Shown here piece after piece: positions 1 to 8,750 of a stretch of 64,000 bases of DNA. The notes below the pieces were generated by a model. It saw only the letters and a list, made by a program, of their open reading frames with translations, made no database searches and was not told where the DNA came from. A program made the position numbers and the translations under genes. Each line of letters opens with the position of its first letter. Within the stretch, counting starts at the first letter, position 1. The stretch is from an uncultured Schlesneria sp. (lineage in GTDB: Bacteria; Planctomycetota; Planctomycetia; Planctomycetales; Planctomycetaceae): the NCBI GenBank assembly GCA_903904835.1, contig CAIVEI010000206.1, positions 1 through 64,000 of the forward strand, read 5' to 3'.

Positions 1-29
1 GGGGGCTGACGCACCCCGGCTCGCCTGGG
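1..29 (-). repeat. REP-like element, cut by window edge
   Basis: On the minus strand this reads as the shared REP core: GGCGAGCCGGGGTGCGTCAG, then CCCCC. The stem is CCGGGG/CCCCGG around TGCGTCAG. The same core occurs at 886-918, 1010-1043, 7234-7264, 7332-7367 and 7455-7488. It lies on the 3' side of the transposase gene at 167-733 and is inverted relative to the copy on the 5' side. Confidence 0.8.
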
Positions 30-55
30 TTTGGTTTGCCTGGGTTTTGCTCGCT

Positions 56-130
56 TCGTTCAACGCGGGAACGATGATCCAATTCTTAACCCATCGTGCG
101 ACGCGGATCAACCGGCTGTGCCGGTTCGTC
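56..130 (-). repeat. REP-associated spacer unit (copy of a ~70 bp repeat)
   Basis: Read on the minus strand this segment contains CCGGCACAGCCGG (a small hairpin), a GCGTCG block, GATGGGTT and a final CGCGTTGA block. The same order is seen at 7262-7331, 11500-11565 and 41098-41163, with about 20 percent divergence judged by eye. It is therefore a repeated non-coding unit, not part of a gene. Short open frames across it follow from the repeat. Confidence 0.7.
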
Positions 131-166
131 TCTTCGCGTTCAAAAATATTTCATTCGCATTGTCAT

Positions 167-733
167 TCATATCAACCGACCGGTTTCCCTCGTCCAAATC
201 AACAGCGGGTTACTTTGTTGACGTACATAATTGACCGCCGCTTCAACGGCGTTTTCATCGGGCAACTTTCGATTTGAACCACCGTCCGACCACCACGTGT
301 CGCTAGCCGGTTTCGTATACGCTCGATTCAAGCATCGAGATCCGTAGGCTTTCAGATCGCCCCGAATCTTTTCGGGATCAGGATCGTCGGGAACTCCGAT
401 GACGATATGAAAATGTGTTCGCATGATCGCAACCGCGATCAACAACCACTGGCGAATCCGCGTTGTTTCTTCGAATTGCTTGAAGAGGACTTCCGCATGA
501 TTGGCTTGAAAAACAATCGGCGGACACTTCAGTCCGTGCACGATGGCAGACTCCAACTTGGGATTCGGCAGAGCGGCTGGCGTAAACGGTTGATTGTGGT
601 TGACCAGCTTCTCATTCTCATCAAGTGCGGACCCAACGAAACCTCGGTGATCGCCAGGGAGCCACGTGCCGTAAGTGGTACACGTGATAAGCCAGTACCG
701 GTCAACGGCAATCATGTTCACAGGCAACGTCAT
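167..733 (-). CDS. REP-associated tyrosine transposase (RAYT, Y1/HUH type)
   Basis: Predicted single-strand DNA endonuclease of the Y1 transposase family, which acts on hairpin ends through a 5'-phosphotyrosine. About 188 residues, in the usual size range. Near the start is the YWLITCTTYGTWLPGD segment typical of this family. The HUH metal site is THFHIVIGV and a candidate catalytic Tyr lies in AAVNYVRQQ. The frame stays open to 883, but that extension runs through repeat DNA, so the ATG at 731-733 is preferred (713-715 is also possible). There is no clear Shine-Dalgarno. The gene stands alone between REP elements on both sides (1-29 and 886-1043, in opposite orientation), the typical layout of a RAYT and its substrates. 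Family assignment is from motifs; mobilisation of these REPs is inference. Confidence 0.82.
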   Translation of the reverse strand: MTLPVNMIAVDRYWLITCTTYGTWLPGDHRGFVGSALDENEKLVNHNQPFTPAALPNPKLESAIVHGLKCPPIVFQANHAEVLFKQFEETTRIRQWLLIAVAIMRTHFHIVIGVPDDPDPEKIRGDLKAYGSRCLNRAYTKPASDTWWSDGGSNRKLPDENAVEAAVNYVRQQSNPLLIWTRETGRLI

Positions 734-885
734 AAAAGTCGTCTGAAAGAGAGAGGACTTCGTACACTGAAACGGGAGTACTTTGCAGCGTAAGGGTCTG
801 GGGACAAGCCACATTTGTAACACCACCAAATCAACTCGCCAACTCAACGCAACGCACGAACGCAACGAGGCGCACGAACACAACG

Positions 886-1043
886 AGGCGAGCCGGGGTG
901 CGTCAGCCCCCGGACTCTTTTTTCGACGATTTCGGAATGCCGGTCATTTTTGCGTAAATCCATTCCCGCGTTTGCGTGGTGAATTTCGTCCTCGAACGTT
1001 GCGGACGAAGAGTCCGGGGGCTAACGCACCCCGGCTCGCCTGG
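886..1043. repeat. Composite REP pair (BIME-like), copy 1
   Basis: A plus-oriented REP core at 886-918 and a minus-oriented core at 1010-1043 flank a spacer of about 92 bp. The same pair and a similar spacer recur at 7332-7488: both spacers contain GCCGGT, TTTTGCGTAA, TTTGCGTGGT and TCCTCGAACG in the same order. The whole element is about 157 bp in both places, so it behaves as one repeated unit. The 734-1133 gap holds this element and no supportable gene. Confidence 0.82.
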
Positions 1044-1133
1044 ATTTATGTGGGGCTGGACTTCAATTACTGCGAGTCAATCACTCAAACGGACGCTGAC
1101 GCGTTCGATTCGAATGGTCATTGATCGACCTGA

Positions 1134-2435
1134 TCAATGACCATTCCCATTCGACGTGCTGTTTGTTCGTTCGATTCGCAGTCTTTTGACGACGCGTGCG
1201 TCAGCGTTCAAAACCGTGAACAACAGTTTGTGCCAGGCAAAAGATTCGCCCGACGAAGGCATACTTCCCTTTTGAGAAAACACAAATCCTCCGACCGTGT
1301 CGAATTCACCATCTTCAGGAAGCTCGAAATCGAATCGGCGGTTGAGTTCATCCAGCCGCACACGAGCTGAAACTTCGACGGTTGTGGGGCTCAGTTCGCG
1401 AATATCATCACTGGCTTGCTCGTCATCGTACTCGTCCGAAATCTCTCCGACGATTTCTTCCAGAATGTCTTCCATCGTGACCAATCCGGCGACTCCACCG
1501 TATTCGTCATGAACGATCGCAATGTGGATTTTCTGCCGCTTCATGAGTTCCAACAGCGACGGAATGGCGGTGGTCATTGGGACAAATACAGGTTCACGAA
1601 TGATATCGCGCAGGACGGGGATCGTGTGACCGGTCCGCGTGGGAGCCAGTGCTTTCAGCAAGTCCTTTGCGTAAAGAATTCCCAGGACATCGTCGGTGGA
1701 ATCGCCGATGACCGGCATTCGACTATGTCCCGATTCGATCAGTTGCTGTCGTGCCTCTTCCAATGTCAGGTCGGCACTGACGCAGTCCATTTCCGTACGC
1801 GGAGTTAAGATGGCACCAACATCTTCGTCTTGCAATTGCATCACTCGCTGAATCATCGCTGTCGAACCCGATTCGAGAACCCCTTCGCGTTCCCCTTCTT
1901 CCACGACAGATCGAATTTCTTCTTCGATCTTCGATGTGTCGTCTGTTTCCAGTTCTGTTCGGCCGGTGATTCGATGCGCGTAACGGTCCAGTTGTAATGC
2001 GATCCACAACAGTGGTGTCAGTATGGTCTGCAAAAATTCGATGCCAGGCCAACAAGTACACAAGAACCTTTCCGATGCCACGCGAGCAATCGTCCATGGC
2101 AGCAAGTCGGCCGCGATGAACGCCAGCGCAGCGAAAAACGCGTAATTCAAAATGAACTGCAACTGCTGGTTGAACGGCGATGTTTGATTGGGCCAACCGA
2201 TCCAGCAGCACAACACTGCGGCCAGACCGAGGGTCGACATCGTCAACAAAAATTCCAGGGCAAGCAAAGCTTCGCCCTGTTTCTTTAAGATCTCGCCAAA
2301 GCGGTTCGCAACGCCTCGTTTTTCGCACAGTTCTTCCAGGCGGCTGTAGGAAAACTCACGAAGTGCATCACAACCGAGGGCGCTCCAACAGGCGGTCGCC
2401 ATCAGCACGAACACCATTACCTGCAGCATGTCCAC
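1134..2435 (-). CDS. CNNM/CorC (HlyC/TlyC) family membrane protein with CBS pair
   Basis: About 433 residues. The N-terminal half is a DUF21/CNNM-type membrane domain: hydrophobic segments around residues 5-22, 55-80 and 90-115. A CBS pair follows at about 195-320 (LTPRTEMDCVSADLT, then AIPSLLELMKRQKIHIAIV). The C-terminal CorC_HlyC domain starts near 345 (VEVSARVRLDELNRRFDFELP). The family is linked to Mg2+/Co2+ transport or tolerance; a haemolysin role is unlikely. The start is GTG at 2433-2435, or ATG at 2427-2429, immediately after the ybeY stop, so the two genes are almost certainly co-transcribed. The ybeY-corC order resembles the ybeZ-ybeY-ybeX cluster of proteobacteria, without ybeZ here. 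Confidence 0.88.
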   Translation of the reverse strand: MDMLQVMVFVLMATACWSALGCDALREFSYSRLEELCEKRGVANRFGEILKKQGEALLALEFLLTMSTLGLAAVLCCWIGWPNQTSPFNQQLQFILNYAFFAALAFIAADLLPWTIARVASERFLCTCWPGIEFLQTILTPLLWIALQLDRYAHRITGRTELETDDTSKIEEEIRSVVEEGEREGVLESGSTAMIQRVMQLQDEDVGAILTPRTEMDCVSADLTLEEARQQLIESGHSRMPVIGDSTDDVLGILYAKDLLKALAPTRTGHTIPVLRDIIREPVFVPMTTAIPSLLELMKRQKIHIAIVHDEYGGVAGLVTMEDILEEIVGEISDEYDDEQASDDIRELSPTTVEVSARVRLDELNRRFDFELPEDGEFDTVGGFVFSQKGSMPSSGESFAWHKLLFTVLNADARVVKRLRIERTNSTSNGNGH

Positions 2436-2436
2436 G

Positions 2437-2973
2437 TCACATTTCCAATCCAGTCGGACACAAACCCCAGATGCCGAGCAATTCTCGCTCTCTTGTTCGC
2501 ATCAGAGGCCGCGTCTCATCTGTCAAATCATCGTATCCGCATAGGTGAAGTAAACCATGTACCACATAGAGTAGCAATTCTGCGCGCGGACTCCATCCAT
2601 GCGCATTCGCTTCGCGTGTCGCGGTCTCAAAACTTACGATTAATTCCCCGTTAAGAAAATCACATAAGTCAGCAGCGTCCTCTGGAGCATCTAATTCATT
2701 CAGGTTGCTGGCGGATTGCAAATCAATGTCGATTCTTGAATTCGCATCCATCGGGTCATTCAAAAGAAAACTGATCACGTCAGTAGGATAATCGTGTCCA
2801 AGGAATTCACGATTGACTCGATGGATTTCCGAGTCGCTCACGATGGCAACACTGATCTTTGCAGTGCGGATCTGCTCTTCCTGTAATACTCGACGAATCG
2901 CACCGTCAATAAACACATGATCGACATCAGGTGTCGACAGTTGTGCGGTAATCTCAATTGAGTAATTAGACAT
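2437..2973 (-). CDS. ybeY: Endoribonuclease YbeY (rRNA maturation factor)
   Basis: 178 residues. YbeY is a zinc-dependent RNase used in 16S rRNA 3'-end maturation and ribosome quality control. Recognised from SVAIVSDSEIHRVNREFLG, TDVISFLLNDP and the zinc motif VVHGLLHLCGYDD near residue 140. The standard motif is HGxLHLxGYDH; here the third metal ligand position is Asp, not His. Asp can also bind zinc, so loss of activity is not implied. ATG at 2971-2973. The gene is followed 1 bp later by the CorC gene, supporting an operon. Upstream, 2974-3275 is non-coding and holds the palindrome at 3165-3262. Confidence 0.9.
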   Translation of the reverse strand: MSNYSIEITAQLSTPDVDHVFIDGAIRRVLQEEQIRTAKISVAIVSDSEIHRVNREFLGHDYPTDVISFLLNDPMDANSRIDIDLQSASNLNELDAPEDAADLCDFLNGELIVSFETATREANAHGWSPRAELLLYVVHGLLHLCGYDDLTDETRPLMRTRERELLGIWGLCPTGLEM

Positions 2974-3164
2974 CTGACATCAAGGGACCGATTGAGAGGG
3001 GTCCCGATTAACCAACGGTAACGTTACGGTAAAAAGTTATCGGCCGCATTATAGCGTGGCAAGCCGCTGTAGAGGAGGCTTCCAGCCTGGTCTGAAGAAA
3101 CGACCAAACTGGCGTAGATTAATACAGTTGCGCCAGATAAACCGAATCGCGGTCGAGAGTCGGG

Positions 3165-3262
3165 GTGCCACGGTTTTGGAGTCTTCGACAAGGCCGTGAC
3201 TTCATTTTTCGATAATGTATCCGAAGAGCACGGCCTTACCGAAGACGGTAAAACCGTGGCAC
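3165..3262. repeat. 98-bp palindromic element, copy 1
   Basis: The outer arms are GTGCCACGGTTTT and AAAACCGTGGCAC. Inner arms pair AAGGCCGTG with CACGGCCTT. A near-identical copy lies at 10452-10550. Both end about 12-13 bp beyond the stop codon of a minus-strand gene and share the linker ACACTTTTCAC. Here the gene is the polysaccharide kinase ending at 3276. It may act as a terminator or an mRNA 3' stabiliser; that role is inferred. Confidence 0.85.
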
Positions 3263-3275
3263 ACTTTTCACAGAA

Positions 3276-5567
3276 TTACGCGGCGATGCGGGTTTCGGCT
3301 TCGATTTCGTCTTCGCCGTTGTTGAGGTCTTCGTCTTCGTTGGCCATATCGGTTTTGTCGTCATGACCATAGCCATAGCCGTAGCCATAGCCGTACCCGT
3401 ATTCGGTACCGCTATTGTTGGCGATATGATTCGCGACAATACCGATGACCTGGACCCCCGACGCACGGAATGATTCAACCGCTCGCAGTACCAGTTTTCG
3501 CCGGTTCTTGTCTGGTCTGATCACCACGATCGCCCCGTCGACCAGGCGCCCGATGATTGCCGGGTCTGTTACGGCCAGTACGGGTGGCGCGTCAACAAGA
3601 ATCTGCTCGTAGTGAGATTCGGCCCAGGCGATAATGTCGTTGAATCGTTCGCTAGCCAGTAACTCTGATGGGTTTGAAGGCCGCGGCCCCGACGGCATGA
3701 CGTCAAGATTTTCAATTCCAAGATTGAAAATGTTTTCCAGGCAACTTTCGGCAACGGGCTTCGTATCACGCAGGATCTGGGAAAGGCCGAGTGGGCCTTT
3801 CAAATCGAGCAGTTGAGTCATGCCGGGACGTCGAAGGTCTGCGTCGATGAGCAAGGTCTTTTTCTTGGCCTGGGCAAATGCCACCGCCAGGTTCGCAAGT
3901 GTCGTGGTTTTACCGTCACCAGGCTCGGTACTGGTGACAACGATCCGCTGACTATCAGAACTCGAAAACGTAATTGAGCTGCGTAGCGTGCGGAAGGATT
4001 CCGATTCCAGGCTGTCCGGTTTTGCAAACGTAACAACCGCGTCAAGACCCACGCCGTGAAGAGGTTCCATTTCACGAATCATGGCCAGCATCGGCAATCC
4101 GAGCTGCGATTGAAGTTCATCCGGCGAACGGAAGCGATCGTCAAGAACATCCGTGACATAAATCATTCCCAGGCCGAAAATCCCGCCAAGTAGCGTGCAG
4201 AGAAAAACGGTTGTTGAGATTTTGGGAGCGACGGCACCGGGCATGACCTTGGCCGGTGTGGTGACGCTGATCTTCAGCCCGGAGTCAAACCCGATGTCGA
4301 TCTTCTTCATTTGCTCAAGAACCAGATCGTAGTACAACCGCAGACGCTTCAAATCCATTTCGACAATTTCGATTTGTGCCATCTGGCCGTTCAAGCTGAG
4401 TGCCTGTCTCTTGATTGTTTCAAAGTCGTCACGGATCGCTGCTTCATGAGCGCTCGCCTGATAAAGTCGCTGCTTGACCATCTCGAGCAACTTTGGGGCG
4501 AGCGCCCGTTCACGAACTTCTTTCGAGGTCGAAGAAACCGACTGAGCCCGTCCTGCGAGCCAATTTTCCGTTTTCTTAATGCGTTGTTCGAGTTGCCGGA
4601 TCTGCGGGTGATTGGGGCCATATGTCTGCAATTTGCTCTGCAGTTCGGCCTGATCCATTAAGAGCTCGTCTTCCCGTTTGGCGATAGTGTAAGCATCGTT
4701 GGCACCAACACCCAGTTCCGCCATCAGGAATTCACGTGATATATCACCTGCCGCCTGCTGAAGGTACGGCTGAATATCAGTTCCCGTTGCGAGTGCATGT
4801 TCGACCGACATGAGTAACGCTCGCGATTCGAGCGTTTTCTTTTGAGCCTCAACCAACGCGTCATTCAGCTTAACGGTTTGTTCAATGATGACGTGCGTAT
4901 TCTTGTCGTTTCCTTGAAGCAGGATTCCCGTGTCCCGTTTCAGATTGAGAAGTTCCGTTTCTTTTTCTCGTAAAGCGATCTCGTTTTGTGCTTTCTCACG
5001 GTTTAAAAGCACCAGGCTTTCTTTCGAGTTTCCCTTGTGAATCTCACGCATATATTCGAGGTAAGATTCGACGATCGCGTCAACAACAAATTTCGCGGTC
5101 TTGGGATTTTTCGAGACGTAGCGAACCGCAAGCAAATTGGTTAATCGCGTTGATGAGACCGACAGATTCTTCTTCAATTCGGCAGACCACCGCGATTTCG
5201 CAACACCCTTCAAATCGATGCGATGCAGTGTCGGAAGACGCTTGATGGCCCCTTCAAGCACGCGATCACTGGTTAAAACCCTCTGGTACGTCGGCATGAT
5301 GTCCTGAATCGCTCGTTGATTCGGCTGATTATTTTCATTCAGGACGTTCCCTTCCGTCTTGAGCACCATGATTTCCGACGAAGATTCGTATTTGCGCGTG
5401 GCCGTTGAGTACCAGGCAGCGCCAATGATCCCACCGACAATCGTGCAAATGATCAGAGTTGGCAGCTTGCGACGAACGACCTGGAGAAAACGAACCGATT
5501 CGTTGAGCAAGTTCGGTCCGCTGGCCGACATGTCTGGCAAACCGGTCAGGCGTTCGTTTGTATTCAT
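3276..5567 (-). CDS. Polysaccharide chain-length determinant fused to BY-type tyrosine kinase
   Basis: About 763 residues. The N-terminal half is a Wzz-type domain: a membrane segment (LIICTIVGGIIGAAWYS) near residue 45, long coiled-coil helices, then a second membrane segment near 470 (STTVFLCTLLGGIFGLGMIY). The C-terminal half is a bacterial tyrosine kinase: Walker A TEPGDGKTTTLANL near 545, Walker A' LLIDADLRRP, Walker B ILVDAPPVLA. A tail near 722-736 is a run of YG dipeptides, the likely autophosphorylation cluster. The kinase controls polymer length and export of exopolysaccharide with the SLBB lipoprotein encoded just upstream at 5698. The ATG at 5565-5567 is chosen because a longer frame would overlap that gene. 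There is no convincing Shine-Dalgarno. It is followed by the palindrome at 3165-3262. Confidence 0.9.
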   Translation of the reverse strand: MNTNERLTGLPDMSASGPNLLNESVRFLQVVRRKLPTLIICTIVGGIIGAAWYSTATRKYESSSEIMVLKTEGNVLNENNQPNQRAIQDIMPTYQRVLTSDRVLEGAIKRLPTLHRIDLKGVAKSRWSAELKKNLSVSSTRLTNLLAVRYVSKNPKTAKFVVDAIVESYLEYMREIHKGNSKESLVLLNREKAQNEIALREKETELLNLKRDTGILLQGNDKNTHVIIEQTVKLNDALVEAQKKTLESRALLMSVEHALATGTDIQPYLQQAAGDISREFLMAELGVGANDAYTIAKREDELLMDQAELQSKLQTYGPNHPQIRQLEQRIKKTENWLAGRAQSVSSTSKEVRERALAPKLLEMVKQRLYQASAHEAAIRDDFETIKRQALSLNGQMAQIEIVEMDLKRLRLYYDLVLEQMKKIDIGFDSGLKISVTTPAKVMPGAVAPKISTTVFLCTLLGGIFGLGMIYVTDVLDDRFRSPDELQSQLGLPMLAMIREMEPLHGVGLDAVVTFAKPDSLESESFRTLRSSITFSSSDSQRIVVTSTEPGDGKTTTLANLAVAFAQAKKKTLLIDADLRRPGMTQLLDLKGPLGLSQILRDTKPVAESCLENIFNLGIENLDVMPSGPRPSNPSELLASERFNDIIAWAESHYEQILVDAPPVLAVTDPAIIGRLVDGAIVVIRPDKNRRKLVLRAVESFRASGVQVIGIVANHIANNSGTEYGYGYGYGYGYGHDDKTDMANEDEDLNNGEDEIEAETRIAA

Positions 5568-5697
5568 TCGGCAAGACCAATTAGAGGAGGCAAGTGACCT
5601 GGGCCGATGCCCGCGGACCAATTCGCTATTGCTGATTGTCGCACGCTCAAGCCACCCTGCCTCATCGCTTCTGGCCCAACGATTGACTAAGAAACCA

Positions 5698-6930
5698 CTA
5701 GAATATTGGTGTACCAACCAGAGGTATCGAACCACCCAGATTCATACCAACGCGTTTGAACAAATCGAGCATGAAGGTCAGCGGTGTCTGTTCGACGCTG
5801 ACGACATCTCCCGGCTCAAGCCGAATATTGGCTTCGGCTTTTTGCTTGGCGTTGGCAAGACTGAGCTGAATGATGTATGTCTTGACGCGATCAGGCTTCT
5901 TGACATCAATCTGTTCAACTTCTGTTCCAGGCTTGCGGCGAATGACGAAAACCTTATTCGCTGCTAATGAACTGACACCACCAGCCAGCGCGATCGCATC
6001 GAGCAGTCGAAGTTCTTCAGCGATCGGGAACTCATACCGTCCAGACTTATTAACCAATCCTAAAACGTGCAGAGGTTCAGGATCTCGCTTTTCGACGTAG
6101 ACCACTGCACCATCTTCCAGTTCGTACCCGCCAGTCCCGTTTTTTGTGGCCGAAACCAGATCAACTTTGATCGTATCCGATGACGATCCTGCCAATTCGA
6201 CACTATGCCCGACTTGATCGACCCCTTCTCGATTTTTTCCAGCGACTTTGCTGGAACCTGAGCCGGAATTGATCGCAGAATTCGCGCCTGGATTACGGAT
6301 GACGACCTGAGTTCCCGCAGCATCGGCGAGCCCTTCGGCACTGCTGAGTGCGGATAGAAGATCGCTTTGGCCTCGTGGCAAGTTATAAACAGACGGCTTT
6401 TTCACCGCCCCGGCCACCATAATCCGGTTCGTACGCTGGGACTTCATCGTCATCGTGACGTTAGGATTGCGGTAAAGTCCACGCTCAACACATTCGTAAA
6501 CAATCGCGGCTTCAGCGGCTTCCATTTTCAAGCCAGCCAGTGGCACACGGCCGATTTGAGGGATATTCGCAGTCCCGTCTTCTTCAATTCGAACAGGAAG
6601 TTTGACAGTGTCTTTTTCGCTAAGACCAGCGGCGATCGTTACTTCAACAACGTCACCTCGATCCAGCACGTCCGATTTTCGCGAAGCGCTAGCCAATCGA
6701 GTCAGGTCGATGGTCTGAGGATTCTCTCGAACTCCAGCCACATATTGAGAAGGAAGCGATTGGAAAGTGTATTTTTCACCCTTAATTGTGGCACAGCCCA
6801 GGCTCGATAGAGCCAACAAAAAACCACAGAAGATTCGGAACGACACGGCAATACGCCGATGCCCTGACGGTAACGGTTTTGCCGCAGCGCGCGGTTCCGA
6901 AACTCTCTTCAACATCGATTCTGGCGTCAT
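5698..6930 (-). CDS. Polysaccharide export outer-membrane lipoprotein (Wza-like, SLBB)
   Basis: About 410 residues. The N-terminus has a basic stretch (GHRRIAVSFRIFCGF) and a lipobox LSSLGC, so it is exported and lipidated. A Poly_export domain follows (DVLDRGDVVEVTIAAGLSE; ANIPQIGRVPLAG), then SLBB repeats (IMVAGAVKKPSVYNLPRG and LHVLGLVNKSGRYEFPIAE). Wza-type proteins form the outer-membrane pore for exopolysaccharide and work with the chain-length/tyrosine kinase encoded next downstream. The start is uncertain: ATG at 6928-6930 or 6913-6915, or GTG at 7003-7005; none has a good ribosome site. Function call is firm, start is not. Confidence 0.88.
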   Translation of the reverse strand: MTPESMLKRVSEPRAAAKPLPSGHRRIAVSFRIFCGFLLALSSLGCATIKGEKYTFQSLPSQYVAGVRENPQTIDLTRLASASRKSDVLDRGDVVEVTIAAGLSEKDTVKLPVRIEEDGTANIPQIGRVPLAGLKMEAAEAAIVYECVERGLYRNPNVTMTMKSQRTNRIMVAGAVKKPSVYNLPRGQSDLLSALSSAEGLADAAGTQVVIRNPGANSAINSGSGSSKVAGKNREGVDQVGHSVELAGSSSDTIKVDLVSATKNGTGGYELEDGAVVYVEKRDPEPLHVLGLVNKSGRYEFPIAEELRLLDAIALAGGVSSLAANKVFVIRRKPGTEVEQIDVKKPDRVKTYIIQLSLANAKQKAEANIRLEPGDVVSVEQTPLTFMLDLFKRVGMNLGGSIPLVGTPIF

Positions 6931-7233
6931 CGCAAATGAAAGCGATTCGACCGAAAGATGTGGAAGAGGCCATACTGACTCAGGCCGTGTTGCCGAGGGA
7001 GTCACTTTTTCTGGGCATCCAAAAGGGGAGTGTTGATAAAGCGAGAAGTCGCCGACATTTGAATTCGATTTGCCGAAGCGCGCGGAATCTATGAGAACCT
7101 TCGGAAAGCGTCAAGACGAGTCACGTCGGTCCGGAAAACTGAAGCTGAAATCAGGTTTCGGGCAAAGAATTCAGTGAGAAAGTCGATTGCGACTGAATCA
7201 TCCGCCACAAAAGCCGCCCGAAGCCTAAGTCGA

Positions 7234-7488
7234 CGAGGCGAGCCGGGGTGCGTTAGCCCCCGGACCGGCACAGCCGGCTGCCTCGCGTCGGACGACGGGT
7301 TCAGAATAGGGTTATCGTTTCGCGCGTCGAACCAGGCGAGCCGGGGTGCGTCAACCCCCGGACTCTTTATTCGGCGAATACGGACAGCCGGTGATTTTGC
7401 GTAATCCACCCCCGCATTTGCGTGGTTAATTCCGTCCTCGAACGCTCGGATGAGGAATCCGGGGGCTAACGCACCCCGGCTCGCCTGG
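7234..7488. repeat. REP cluster: three REP cores and two spacer types
   Basis: The order is REP(+) 7234-7264, ~70 bp unit 7262-7331, REP(+) 7332-7367, ~90 bp spacer, REP(-) 7455-7488. The second half (7332-7488) copies 886-1043; the ~70 bp unit copies 56-130, 11500-11565 and 41098-41163. This is the most complete array in the window and lies over 6 kb from the RAYT. The whole 6931-7577 gap holds only this array and short open frames created by it. Confidence 0.85.
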
Positions 7489-7577
7489 TTAACTCGAGAT
7501 TAATAGTCCGATTCTGAACCCATTTCGAAGGAGCAATAACAAGACCGTCGCTTGTGCTTTGGACCAATCAACCCTGA

Positions 7578-8750
7578 CTAACGATTCAGGTACGCCGGGT
7601 CACGAACATTTCGTTCTGCCACAGGACGCGAGATTTTTGAAGAATCGAAAAGTTGACGAACGGTCTCGTCAAAGCTGAGCATCCCGTCTTCACGGCCTGT
7701 CATCAGGTAGTTGTCGATGGATTCAAACTTACCATTTCGAATCGCGCTGGCGATCGGAAACGTATTCCACATCACCTCCAGCGCCAGATGGCATTTGTGA
7801 CCGGGCTGAATATCCGGCAAAAGGCGCTGCGCGACGATGGCTCGCAGGCAAAGCGCCAGTTGCGAGCGAATGTCCCGTTGAGCCTCGTTCGGAAAAAGGT
7901 CCGTGTACCTCGTAATGGCTCCCTTGGCATCACGCGAATGCAGCGTTGTAAAGACAAGGTGTCCGGTTTCCGCCGCACTGAGAGCGATCTGAGCCGTCGC
8001 ATGGTCTCGAATCTCGCCCACAAGAATCACGTCGGGATCTTGTCGTAGCCCGTTTCTCAAGCCTTCCGCGAACGAAGGAACGTCGATCCCGACCTCGCGC
8101 TGTGAGACGACTGAGTTCGGCACGCGAGGAAACTCGAATTCCAACGGCTCTTCAATGCTGATGATTCGGCAACCGCCCGCTTTGTTGATCAGATTGACCA
8201 GCATGGCCAGAGTCGTCGACTTTCCTGATCCAGTTGGCCCGGTGAGGATCACCATGCCATCCCGATTTGCTGTCAGACGCGTAGCCAGACCGGATGGAAA
8301 GCCTGCCCAATCGAAATCTGGTATCGCCGCCGGAATAATTCGAAAGCAGGCACCAAGTCGACCGGCGGAGTAAAACATATTGACGCGGAATCGCATCGAC
8401 AAACCATTACAGGGCCAGGCAAAGGCAAAATCGAGACTCTTTTCGTCCTTTAAACGTTGCTGGAAATGGACCGGGCAGAACGTCTCAAGCACCTGATGCA
8501 ACCAGTCAGCGTCAAGTGCCGCCACAAGCGGTTTGCCAGGAGCTTCCGCTCCATGAACACGAGGAAGTGTGGCGACACTTCCTGCGTCAAGTTCCTCAAG
8601 ACGTGGTTCTGGAAGATCACGTAAAATTCCATTTAAACGCAAGGTTGGCGGAAACCCGCCAATTAAATGCAGGTCCGAAGCGTCGGACTCGACCGCAACG
8701 GTCAGCCATCGTTCGATTGGTTCTGGCAGCGGTTTTTCATCTCGTGACAA
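7578..8750 (-). CDS. PilT-like type IV pilus retraction ATPase
   Basis: About 390 residues, the usual PilT size. N-terminal PAS-like region with SDASDLHLIGGFPPTLRLNG. Walker A is TGPTGSGKSTTLAM, the Asp box is ISIEEPLEFEF, Walker B is VILVGEIRD, the His box follows (GHLVFTTLH), and the PilT C-terminal signature appears as SAIRNGKFESI. The AIRNGK motif favours PilT over PilB/GspE. The protein is a hexameric cytoplasmic motor that disassembles pili. The start appears to be TTG at 8748-8750, overlapping the upstream gene by 14 bp. It is the last gene of a run with three membrane or membrane-anchored proteins and no pilin, so its partner machine is not visible here. A GspF-like protein is encoded at 36395. 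Confidence 0.85.
   Translation of the reverse strand: MSRDEKPLPEPIERWLTVAVESDASDLHLIGGFPPTLRLNGILRDLPEPRLEELDAGSVATLPRVHGAEAPGKPLVAALDADWLHQVLETFCPVHFQQRLKDEKSLDFAFAWPCNGLSMRFRVNMFYSAGRLGACFRIIPAAIPDFDWAGFPSGLATRLTANRDGMVILTGPTGSGKSTTLAMLVNLINKAGGCRIISIEEPLEFEFPRVPNSVVSQREVGIDVPSFAEGLRNGLRQDPDVILVGEIRDHATAQIALSAAETGHLVFTTLHSRDAKGAITRYTDLFPNEAQRDIRSQLALCLRAIVAQRLLPDIQPGHKCHLALEVMWNTFPIASAIRNGKFESIDNYLMTGREDGMLSFDETVRQLFDSSKISRPVAERNVRDPAYLNR

Noticed and set aside
783-1124. Open frame of 113 codons on the plus strand
   Set aside because: Covers the composite REP pair; no ribosome site and its protein repeats the REP translation.
3360-3410. Six-base tandem repeats considered as a CRISPR or satellite
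   Set aside because: They are codons of the YG tail of the kinase; no spacer pattern.
7089-7409. Open frame of 106 codons on the minus strand
   Set aside because: It runs across the REP array and codes only translated repeats (RIKSPGVDAPRLAW and similar), as does a frame at 11385-11810.
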